A DNA stretch of 64,000 bases, taken from contig VXAI01000096.1 of NCBI GenBank assembly GCA_013399305.1, forward strand, positions 2,530,737 through 2,594,736. Direction: 5' to 3'. Position 1 is the first letter of the stretch. Each line of letters starts with the position of its first letter. The notes beneath the pieces were generated by a model that worked only from the letters and a program-made list of their open reading frames with translations, was not told the DNA's origin and searched no databases. The stretch is from Rostratula benghalensis (lineage: Eukaryota > Chordata > Aves > Charadriiformes > Rostratulidae). The position numbers and the translations under genes are program-made. Shown here piece by piece: positions 27,501 through 39,500 of this stretch.

Positions 27501-30500
27501 TCTCTGTTTTTCTGTATCTTAATCTCCTTCCTCTCCTGCTCCTTAAGGCCTTGGAATATCTTTTCAAGTTCATTGTCCAATCTCGGATCCTTTACTCCAG
27601 AGCTACTTGTGGAATGGAGGAGGAACAGTTCCGCTCCAGCATCCAGGAGCTTTTCCAGTCCATCAGATTTGTGCTCAGCTTGGACAGCAGGAGCTCTGAG
27701 ACTCTCATCTTCACACAGGTTTGCTATTTTCTACACCTTAACTAGCAAACCAAAAGGCAGCTATTTCCAGCACAGGTAGTATCTGCGGGCACGTGACAGT
27801 TAAATCCAGGTTAGTAGAGTTTTCTGCCTCTAACGAGCTGCTGATGCTGGGAAAGGACATAACAAGTAACGTTATTAGATGGTAGCTTTGCACCACTTCC
27901 CAGGTACAGGTGAGCTGAACTGTGGACTCTCAAGAGGAAAGTGATTTGTCACAAGAGAATACTATTCCTGCTCTTCACAAAAGAAAAATGCATTTTGAAG
28001 CACCTCATTCACGTGCCTTACAATTGGCCTAAAGAAATTTTAAATCCTTCATTGTAGTGGTTGGAGTTCAGTAGTGAGGGTCATGGCAACATCCCAGTGG
28101 AGAAGTTCAATTCATGTGCTCGTGGACAGATAATCTTAATTCCAGCACACTCTAAAATTCCCATCAGAATCACAGGCAGCCTGGCTGTGAGCACACTCAC
28201 ACTTAATATGTTATTTGGAATATGGCCCAGATGACTTCATGAAGACTTCAGGTGAGCTTAAGACACTGCTCAAAGTGAGTAAGGAAGTTTCTAAGTTTTG
28301 TTTCATATTTATTGTATTAGATCAATGGATTAAATTACATATTTCTGTGTTTACAATTTTAAATACTTATGTCATTATGTGTGTGCCTCAGCTCAGAGAA
28401 TATCAAAGACAAACTTGGAACTTCCTGGTCATAGGAAGGTGATTTGTAATCACCAATTTATTATTTACAGATGTTTTGAGCACTTACTGTAGTTTGCCAG
28501 AGAAGCAGTTGCTGTGAACGTTGCCACAAAACAGAGTGACTGCAGTGGTTCAGGAAGCTGCCAACAGTGCCATGTCTTTCTTAAGAAGCTGCTCTAAAAG
28601 ATGTTGAGAGCAGCTGCTCTAATCTTTTATTTAATCACCCATTAGTGGGTATAATAAGATGAGCCAGGAACACGAGAAAGCAGTCCACAGATTTTGCCGG
28701 CAAAGTGGCAGTGAGTGGAAACAGCATCTTGTGAATGCAGCTGTTTAGGGTTTTTTGGGTTTTTTTCAGTTGTGTTCATCAAAACCACAGAGACTAGGTT
28801 TGAGGATGGGGTTATTTTCCCCTTTTCTCTTTTTCTTTTGTTGTTTTTTTTTTTTTCCTCCTTTCTCTTGTACGGTGTTTCTTAATTTGGACTTTTGTAA
28901 TTTGTCAAGCCTGTCCTTGTTTAATCTTTGAAAAGTTTACTTTTTGTTTCCCCCTTGCCACTATGTTGCCCCTTGATCCCAATTGCCCCATAGGCCTCTC
29001 AGCCTGGAGGGCAGGCGAGCGGAGCTGGGACATGTGCCCCACAAAAGTGTGGTGGTACTTCAAGGCCGTCATTTAATTCTGTAAGTAACGATCCTCAGAA
29101 CTGCACAAGTGTTTCATCGTGGATGTTCCCAATTAATCCCTTTTCCCTATCCCAAACCCTCTTTTCCTGCATACAAACTGGAATTTAATGTTTAAGTGGC
29201 TGGTACTTTGAAACTAGAAAATGTGGAGTGTTTCAGTGATCAATGGAACAGCTTATGGCATCCACACACTGAAAAGAAAGCACTGAGGGCACAGACAAGA
29301 TGATGCAATTCACATGGTTCAGGACAGCCAAGGAGTTTACATACCAGTTCTGGAAATCTGCACAACTGTTAAATATCTACAGAAATACTTGAGGGCCTAA
29401 CAAACATCATTTTCTTCATACTTGTCCTTTTATCCAGGATATTAAAGATCGGCTCTTTCCAGCAATGAGGTTAAACTGATTATGTCCTTCCTTCCAGGCA
29501 ATTAGTTTGACATGAGTAATACTGCAGAATGTTTTAGTGTGTTGTACAAAATAGAGCCAAGGAACGGCTGAAATGATGTCACTGTTCCTCAGGACAGCTC
29601 CAGGGCTTCCTGAAGAGATCCCAGACATCCTTAGGTTACTGTTGGATATCTGAAATCCCTACAGAAATACTCCTGCTTTATAGCAGTAGTTAGGAATAAG
29701 TTTAGGAAGATTCCAGTAAGGATTTTTTTTGGCCAATATTGTAATTTCACTTGTATTATCCCAAAGAGAAGGGTGGTGACTGGATTTGCGGCTGTTACAG
29801 CCTTCTGAAAGTACCATGGGCTGTTTAAATGATTCATATCTGTTTATTTTGTTAGTACATTGTATGTATGTAGCAACAAATAGGTGACAACACCCAGGAG
29901 GCTATGTGAGGGTTTGTGTAATCTGAATTGACTGTAACAAGACAAGATGTTGAGAGAGATAACGAGCGCGAAGAAGAAAGAGGTAAATTTATATTCAGAA
30001 TAATTTAATGGGCTCTACAGTGTTAGTTGTAAAAATAACTTACACTGCTCAAAGACTATTAAATGATAGCACTGTTGTTTGAAACAAAAGATACTTTGAG
30101 GAAAGACTTGGCAAAGAAGGAAACTGTATATTATATGGGATTAGGAGAGGCAATGCCAGTGGTGGAGCCAGCACAAGAGAGGAATGGGAATGTTTATGCA
30201 ATGAGAAAACAATGAAAAAACATCTGTGAGGAAAAGGAGTACTTGCAGACCAGAAGACAAAAGAGATGGGCAGTGAGACTCTGGAAAGGCGAAGCTGAGC
30301 AGGGAACTGCAAGGAAGACTGGTAAATGTGAACGTCTGCAGGAAATCGGGGTGGTTCATGTGGAGCTTCTGATAAGGGGGGTGGAAGGGAAGGAGCAAAG
30401 GGAAGGAAGAAGCAGGAAGGGACATGTGCAGGGGGCTGGGGCTGAGGGGAGAAAAGCAGCAGAGTCAAATCCTGACTCTGCATCAGGTCAAGCAAGCCAC

Positions 30501-33500
30501 CATCTCGGAACTGAAGTAGTTACAAGGAGGAAATGGGCACGGAGCTTGGGTGGGATGTAGAGGAAGAAAGAGGAATTTTAAAACATCAGAGGTGTGTGGC
30601 CATTGCAGGTATGATGCCAAGTCTCTGGAATTTGAGGATAGGGCAATGCATGGAATTTTCTAGTGTTAGAAATTAATTTACAAGGTATGAAATAAGAGAT
30701 GAAGAGTTTGATTTTTTTCATTGTTGTTGTGCTCGTACTGTTTCTGCACTCTGAGAAACACCTCCCAGGATAGCTCCAGCTTTCTGGAAATACCCATTAT
30801 TGCAAGAGTCACGAGCACACTTACTTGCATGATGTGATGCCTCTTTCACGTGAAATCACACCCCACCCCTGCTGCAGAAACACTGCGACGTCCCCGGCAG
30901 CGCTGCTACGGTTAAGGGTCTGTCAACACCCTCTTTACTTCAGAATAGTTTCTGAAGAGTTTTAACTGTCTTAGGTGGTTGCTCAGTAGGAAAAAAATTG
31001 GTATGGAACTCTCTAATCAGGGTTCTATATTTACTGGAAGTAAATCAACAAGAATAGACAATTTCCTGTTCTCTGGTACCTCATTTTTCTGTTCGATAGG
31101 CTGCGTCCTAAAACACAGCCTTTTGAAGCTCTACAGCTTGCTGTAAGACTTAGCATTGCAGCAGCACTGGATTGTCATACACTGTATGTGATCTGTTCAC
31201 TACGAACTTTAGCTGTTGTGGAACATGAGCACCAGCCATAGGGCACTATTTAGTAGCTCTTTGCAGACCCTTACTTCGGTTCTACTGTTGTTTGTATTTC
31301 ACTGCATTTAGCGGCAGTTCCAGAATTCAAGATTTTCAGTTTCTTGCTTGACCGTTCCCAGGCTGCTTTGCTGAACTCCTTCCCCGCTATCTTTGACGAG
31401 CTGCTGCAGATGTTCACGGTGCAGGAGGTGGCGGAGTTCGTGAGGGGCACGCTGGGCAGCATGCCCAGCACCGTGCACATCGGGCAGTCCATGGACGTGG
31501 TGAAGCTCCAGTCGATTGCCCGCACTGTCGACAGCCGCCTCTTCTCCTACCCAGGTGAGAGAGCGGTAACCGAGGCCGGGCCTAAGAGAGCGACCAGGCT
31601 ACCTTTGTTCTGCAGTTGCTTTGTTGCAAACAATTCCTTGTTGAATGGCAATAATCTTGGTTATTATTTAAGTTGGTGGCGTTATTGTTGCCTATATTCA
31701 CTGAGGGGACTTTCTAAGTTTCCCTAAGGTAGAAAATGTTCATAAATGTATCATTTTGTAGTTACTGTTGTGGTTACTAAAGTCAGTTTTTAACACTGCC
31801 AAATCTCACTTGATACTTGGTATTACTCTGCTGTTGTCATCATGGATGGGAAGTTAACCTGCTTTCCAGAGAGCTTGTTGTCCCAGAAAGAGAAACAGGG
31901 AAATGAAGTGGTGTGAGAAACCCACCACAGCCTTTTGAAGTATGGTTAATCTTTACATCATAACGTTGTTTAGCTCAACATATTAGTAATTCTTTAATTA
32001 ATTGAATGAAGAAGGGCTGAAGATTGCAAGTTTATTTCCGGCGTAAACATCTGAATTGAAAGAATTTATGAAGATGCTGTTGGAAGATGAAGAGCCCCAT
32101 TGGGCTTATCTTCCCTGCGGTGACACTCTCAAGTTAGTGCACGGTGAGAATGATAACAACACAAAATAATCTATTGCAATTGCTTATAAACATACATCTT
32201 TTTTTCTTAAGTTTGAAATTCATTTCAAAAACTACCAGTGTAGAGAAAGAGGAGCTTAGTCCAGAGGTGGCTGTGAAGCAGGCAGTGCATTTTATCTAAT
32301 TATAGTGGCTTCAACCTATTGATAAAAATATCTGGCTTTGTGGGTGCCAGTTTGCAGGCAGAAACTTCTGTCTTCTCAGTAAAGCCAGGTGTAACTTCAC
32401 CCACCGGGCCCAGGGGTTTAGTCCTTCCCATTCCCTTCATTTCTCCTTTACAAAGATACTGGGGGCTGCTGGTGCTGCTGGCTGCTGTGTAGCACCGTGA
32501 CATCTCGCTGCAGCATCAGGAATTGGAAAGGTTTTGGATTGTGAGGCAGCTGTGACTGTGTCGGTGCCACATTTTCCATCCGAGATAATGGCAGACCCCA
32601 TCATTTTCCTGCCCATGGAAGCCTGACACAATACTCCCAGGATGACAGTCTGTCCCATGTCCTGTCTGCCCCTGGGGAGATGAATCTCATTGCCAAAGTT
32701 ACCTCTTGGCTGCCCACCCTACCTACTCTTCAGGTCTTGCAATTAAAGGAAAATACATTCTTTTTCTTGCATCCTATATGGTGATGACTTGTTTTCCTTT
32801 CATCTCTTCTATCAGTCCATTTGCTGACATATTGCTGTTTTTTTTCCCCTGACTCTCTTTTTTCTTGTTCTGGCTACTGTTCTCTGCAGCTGCTACCTGC
32901 CTTCCCTTTAACAGGATTAAGGTTTGTAAGCCAGCTAAAAGAGAAGAATTAGCCAGTTTCCAAGAGGCTTATACCGGAGAAGCTCTGTTAGCCCTGACAA
33001 CAAGCTGGAAAGGGGACGAGGAAGGGTTTGCACAAAGGAAATGAGCATTAGAGAGTATCAGTTCACACCTGGTGTTTCCCAGCTGTTGCACTATTGAGAA
33101 CACCTTGTACACCACAGTTATGAACTTGAGAAACTAGATGCACTATGAATTCGTTAGCTAACAGTTTGTGGAAGCGTGGTGTACTACAGTCTCTACAGTA
33201 GGAGTTCCATCAGCTAATCAAACACGCTGTGCATCGGTAGGCCAGTTTGCATTCCAAAAGTCTGCTGATTGGGGTGGCTGAAATTTGGAAATTTAAGTTT
33301 TTCTTGGAACGGCTGTGACCTGGTTTTCCTTCTTGCAGAGTCCCGGCGCATCCTGCTACCTGTAGTTCTTCACCACATTCACCTTCACCTCCGACAGCAG
33401 AAGGAGCTACTTATCTGCTCTGGGATTCTCAGTAGTATCTTCTCCATAATCAAGACCAGCTCTTTGGTAATGTGCTCCTTGATTTTCTCTCTTTTTTTTT

Positions 33501-36500
33501 TTTTTTTTTAATTCCACCACTGATTTAGTAAAACAAAGACTGAGGGATTTTTATATGCTAATACAAGTTTTTTGTCAGTCCTTTTAAAAATGAAACTCTG
33601 GTAACTTTCTGTCAGCAGGAGAACATCTGAAATGAGGGTCTGCTTTTGTGTGTGTGACTCAGAGCATTCTGATTACACAGTGTTCTGGCTGTTAGGAGGG
33701 GGAAAAAAGCACACGCATTTACCAGGTTTGACACTGTTTAATTTTCTTCATCCAAGCCCAGAACTTAGATGTCAATGGAGTTCAAAAGCTCTGCAGAACT
33801 CCAGGACTTGCAGTACTACAGGAGACAGTAACTAGCACCTTGCGATTCATGTTAAGAGAATACTCTAAAATTATCCAATCAATGAAATCACACTTACTTC
33901 TGGAAATTGCTGCTGAGTTTAAACACCCAGCTTTGATGATCATAATACTCTGATCCCAAATGGTAACTTGATCGTTTAAAGCAGTGCTCACAAACAGAGG
34001 GTGGTGAAGTTTCCCCATCTGACTCTAAAGGGGGAAGCTCATGGTGCTAAATATAATCCGTGCCAATGAGCATTTCCAATTACAAGTTACGGTTGTGTGT
34101 GAAAGGAATGAGAGGAAAGGCAGCACGGTAATAAGCTAAAATAGTGCTGCCGTAGAATAGAGGTTCCTGAACATCATTTGATCCCATTGTGTTCTAGAGT
34201 GTGTGCAGACCTTGGATTATAGATTTACCTTTATGGCTGTGACCCCGAATGTTTCCATGGGAGGCTGAGGAGGTACCGCAGTATCTGGCACCAGTGGTGA
34301 ACCTGATGGCAGTTCTCTGACCCTCCGTTACGGAGCTCTCTGCCAAATGGAGTATTTGTGGTGTGGCTGACGCAGCACAATTGTCTTTGCCAATTCCGGT
34401 CTCTCCGGTTGCTAACTGTCTCTTTGCTCATCACTTACACTGTAGGAGGGAGATGTCGTGGAGGAGGTTGAGATGATGGTGGAGAGCCTCCTGGATGTTC
34501 TTTTACAAACTCTGCTTACAATCATGAGTAAATCGCAGTCTCAGGAGGCGGTAAGAGGGCAGCGATGCCCGCAGTGCACAGCAGAAATCACTGTTAGTAA
34601 CTAACAATCAGTTTCTATTTCCTGCTTCTCTAACCTTTGGTTCAGTCCCTCACCACCACCGGCACCTCATTATCATCTCTGCTGCATGAATGCCCAGGGC
34701 TTTGTCTTTCTCCCTTAATAAGGCACAAATCCATTCCTTCCTATTGGCAGTAGTGAGGCCTGCAGGAAGCAGTGGAGCTCAGGAAGCTTTTTGTGGTTTT
34801 CCAGGTCATTTTCTTGTTTGCTTTTGCAGCTGTGATGGAGAGTTAGTGTTTAGAACCTGAGGTTGTAAATAGCTGGGTACCTGCCCAGGGCTTCACCCCT
34901 GAACGGGTATCACCAAGGGCTCTACGAGTATCAGGTTCCAGTTCCTGAGATGACACTTCTGTCATTCTCAATGGACGGGCCCCTTTACTTAACACCCTGG
35001 AGGGCTTCTGTCCAGGTCCACTGATTATTTCATGCAAATTAACACAATGAACTTCTGCAAAAGAAATTACCAGATCCTAAATCAACATGAGCTGATGGGT
35101 GTGGTGGAAGAAGAGGGGAAAGCCAGGCTGCCAGCACAAGCCTAGGGGAAGAAGTCTTTTCTTTGACATGCAATGGAAGAAGAGAAAAAGAATTTTCTGT
35201 TCAGCTTTTTTTCTTTTCTGGGTTTGTTGCCTTTCTCTATTCTAACCTATTCCAGTCTATTTGTGCTTGGCAGAGTCTCTAATGCAGCTGTTGTTCAAAA
35301 CATCCCTTTTTTTAGACTTGCCTTTTTATCAAATGGCTGAAACCTCAGGGATTGTTGGGGGGCAGATGTGCACTAAGGTAATGCTTCTCACACAACAGCA
35401 AAGATTAGTTCAGGTAAAGTAATAAATGGTAGAATCCTAATAAAGAGCAAGGCATTTAGTAGTTTTCAGGCATGTTCTTTGATACAAAGTAAGAATGGGC
35501 ACCAGCTTGCAAATGTCCAGTAACATCTCAGTTTCTTTTTCCTCCTTCCATTTGACTTGCTGTTATTTACCACGTGCCACCTCACACATAAAGCACACCT
35601 TTTCTCCTAATGAAGTTCAGCCCTGAAAAGTTTATTGGAACAACCTATGTNNNNNNNNNNNNNNNNNNNNNNNNNNNNNNNNNNNNNNNNNNNNNNNNNN
35701 NNNNNNNNNNNNNNNNNNNNNNNNNNNNNNNNNNNNNNNNNNNNNNNNNNNNNNNNNNNNNNNNNNNNNNNNNNTGGTCCTGAATTTATATTTCACAGTG
35801 ATATTAAATATTGCTTAGAAAGTAGTTTGTATATTTTCCAAATTAATTGCTCATTGTCCCAGAAAAAAAATAGCATTGTGGAAGGGACTGGCAGTCGGAA
35901 GCCATACCTCCTTACACTCTTGGAGCTGCCTTGCCTGTTACCTGGGACAGATTGCTTAACTTCTCTGTGCTTTGCTTTCAGATATATAAAATGGGGGAGC
36001 TCATCTTTGGAAGGCACTTTGGGATACTGTGGTAACGGGTTAGGGTGTTTCTGCTTTGCAGGCCAGAAATGTAATTGTAGCTCATGTAGGCTTGCCCACA
36101 CCGTATTCAGAACATCATAGTGGAACACTGTTACACTGTAGCTGTGACAGCACATAACTTGGTGAACACTAATAAGGCAAATATTTACGAGATTCCAGAC
36201 ACCTCTTGTTAGCCCATAGTGATCCTGTGCTGGCACTGCTCTCCTCTTGGAGTATCTGAGCCAATTAGTTGAAATAATTCCTGGTATGTCTGCATGAGCT
36301 GCAGTCACACCTTTGATAGCCTGGGTATCTTAAGGAACAGGAAAAGATGATGGGCAAAAACTGCATGCTTGGAGGGCAACTCATTAATGTCTGTATTAAT
36401 AATTTAAAGTTGTATTGGTACAAAGACTTTTAAAACTGGCATCCGTGGAGGAGCCCCTAAGAGGTGCATCCCTACGTATGAACAGTAATTGAGGAACTGT

Positions 36501-39500
36501 TAACACACAGTATTTTCACTCTCTGTGCATGTCAGCTTCCCCCTCATAGGCATCGGGGCCATTTCAGACCCCTCCCTTTATACCTTACCCCAGGCTGAGT
36601 ATTTTCTTTAAGAAATTTCAGATTGTTGGAATTAAAGAATTTCTCATTTGCTCAACAGGGAGAATATGTCTCCTGCCTTTTATCTTTGCTTCGTCAGATG
36701 TCAGACACTCATTTCCAGCACTTGCTGGACAACTTCCAAAGCAAGGATGAGCTAAAGGTACAGCAAAACAGCAGGTTGTGTTTGTGGGGAGATTGACTCA
36801 GGATGAGTGAGCGGAGGGGAATCCCAGCTCATGGTTCCTGTTGACGGGCACCCTGTGCCCAGACCTTCCTTCCACCTTTCTAGTAATAGCTGTTGTCTTC
36901 AAAAACAAGACCACAGGTTCTTTGTAAGAGCAAATAAAGTCCCATGAGAGCTATTATTAGACAGGAAAAGGATAGCCTTGTTGTACCATACAGAAGGTAG
37001 TCAAGAGGAACAGGGGTTTTAATCTCACAAATGGGAAGTCGGTTGTTCTGTGGTATTTTACCAGCTGTTCAATGTGCACTGAAGCTTACTTGGGAAGAGT
37101 GTTGATTTTATGCCAAAAGAGAGTTTCAAAGGTATCTAAACTATAGCTCTCGTGTCAGACCAGTGAAAAGGTTTGTCATTGAACTGAAATTTGTCTTTAT
37201 ACCCGTAAGAACAAACACTGTTACATCTCTGTCACTCTGAGGATAAGTTCAGGAGTATCACAGAGGCTGAAGATTTTTGTACCCAACTTTTTTGACCTAA
37301 TAAAATATATTACTTTTTTTCCTTCAAATATTGCTGTAAAGCTTCCAGAACTTTTTTCTTGGACAGAAAGGTGTTGTGTTCCCTTGTCACTGTTACTTCT
37401 TGGCAAAAAGGAGACCAAAAGTCAAGGAGCTTCTGATGCTTTACAATTACTCCAAGATACTAATCTTCCCCCGTCCCTTCCCCAAAATTAATGGTAGGGT
37501 GGGTTTGAAGAAACCTTGCACTGGCGCTCCCTGTGCTATCTTCATTTTGTGCAGAAGAAAACCAAAACAACAAACTAATAGTTTACAAGGCCAACAACTT
37601 AGTGTGTTTTCTCCTCGCTGTTCTTTACGGAGTCGAGGTGCAGGCGGTCGAAAACCAGAAATGTGTTCAGGTTTAGGGAACTTTTTGGAAAGCAAATGTG
37701 CAGCTTGAATCTGTGTAAGAGACCTTTCCTCCTGCATATTGCCAGAAATGGGGTTTCCTGTTTCTGTTTTTAAAAGGGTATGTAGGAGCTTTAGTTTGGG
37801 ATTTTTGTCCAATCTGTGACATAAGTGCAAAGAAGTTTGGACAGGTACAGAAATTAATTGAGAGCATAAATGAACGATTATGATTCCAGTATATTTGAAC
37901 ATAGCTGCAGATTGACAGCAGGACTCTGGGTGATAATATGAGCAGTTACATATGATTATGCACATAAGGAAGTTTTTCATCTCTCTGTAGAAGTTAAGAT
38001 ATAAAAGAGGTGCAACTTGTGTAGTAGGTACTAGATGCATTACAAAATTAACAGAGCCATACCCCGGTACATGTTGTTTCCATGTGTTATGGTGAATTCA
38101 AGTGACACAAAGCTCAAGTGGGGCACACTTGGCTTCAGTGTCTGTCTTACAGTCAAAAACCAGCAGCCACTGGTGATTTTTTAATTTTTCTCCCTGTGTG
38201 GTAGGAATTCCTCCTGAAGATTTTCTGTGTATTTCGAAACCTGATGAAAATGAGTGTCTTTCCTCGAGACTGGATGGTGATGAGGTTGCTCACCAGCAAG
38301 TAAGTAGAGAAGCAGGTATAAACTGTTGACATTCTGTATCAGAATTTTTTCTCCTGAGCTGGGCAGTTAAAACCTGTGATGTGGTGTGTTCCCTCAGACT
38401 GAGATGTGGCGATAACAGGAACTCTGGAGTGCTCATCCCCATTTGACAGTCATTTTAACACTCTGGACCAAACTGGGACTTCCCTTTTCATTCTGGTTTA
38501 AAACACTTCCAGCACGCAGAGGTACCAAAGAGTTACAAGTTCAGACCCGAAGCTGCAGTAGGTGCACTGAGGGCAGGGCTGGCACAGCAGCTCTCCTGAC
38601 ACCTGGTGAGGAACAGCTGCCCGCACCCAGTGGCAGTAACTGCCAGGCCTCTCAGTGCCCTTCCTCAGTCAATCACTACGTTAAATGTCTGGCTCTTCCC
38701 ATAAACATCCCCCCTGGCAAAAAATACTCACAAATACATTGAGCTGAAGTGTGACCCTGATAAAGGACCGTTACACACACAGCAAAGGAGAACAGCTCAA
38801 ACTTCCTGAGCTGCTCTTCTCTGGAAACAAACAAATCAATCTTTCTGCTTAAAGCGGGAAAAGGATGAGTGTATTCTTCCATTTCACTGGCGGTAATATG
38901 GCCCAGCCATACAAAATAGACAGGATTTTAAATGCTCCTGTGTAAACTCCAGAAGTTACAATAATGCTGAAAATGCTTCATCTTGTATCAGCTGGTACGG
39001 AGTGTTTATTAAAACACAGAAAGGTAGGGGACTTCTATGCAAATCTAGCAGTGATTGCATGAAGAATGCCCATCTCTGTACATAGAGTAAAGTCAGCACC
39101 ACAAACCACTGCAATATGTAATCTGTTATACTCCAGATTCAAATGTTCTTTTTTTTGGTTTTCTTTTTGTTTGTTTGTTTCTGCCTGCAGTATCATAGTT
39201 ACAACAGTTCAGTACCTGTCTTCTGCACTGCATAAGAATTTCACGGAAACGGACTTTGACTTCAAAGTAAGAACTGATAGTGAGCAATGACACCTCTTAA
39301 ACAGTAACACAGGAGCCAGAGCTGTTCTCCGCGTTAGTTGATACTGGCAGTGTTTAGTTGAGTATCCCTGAGGAAGAAGACCTCACTGATAAAAGCAAAT
39401 TTGAATCTGCTGTGGAATTGAAGGGAAATAGAAGAGAAGCAGTGAGGGCAAGTGAAGGAAATGGAGCCCTTCAGAGAGGAAACACTACCTTCTTAAGCAG

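Larger units (their letters stand above)
34593..36658 (+). other. DOCK2: DOCK2 intron with assembly gap
   Basis: About 2.1 kb including a run of N (35651-35774) and a SINE relic (about 35925-36030). Exon phases across this intron match, so no DOCK2 exon is lost in the gap. Confidence 0.75.

Noticed and set aside
30049..30560. 148-codon minus ORF and 105-codon plus ORF overlapping
   Set aside because: Both lie in a purine-skewed tract that lacks stops on both strands; the products are low-complexity.
35635..36120. Plus-strand ORF of 161 codons across the gap
   Set aside because: It depends on translating N as open sequence and overlaps a SINE relic.
35793..36308. Minus-strand ORF of 171 codons beside the gap
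   Set aside because: Part of it is the antisense of the SINE relic and no protein is recognised; chance remains plausible at this length.
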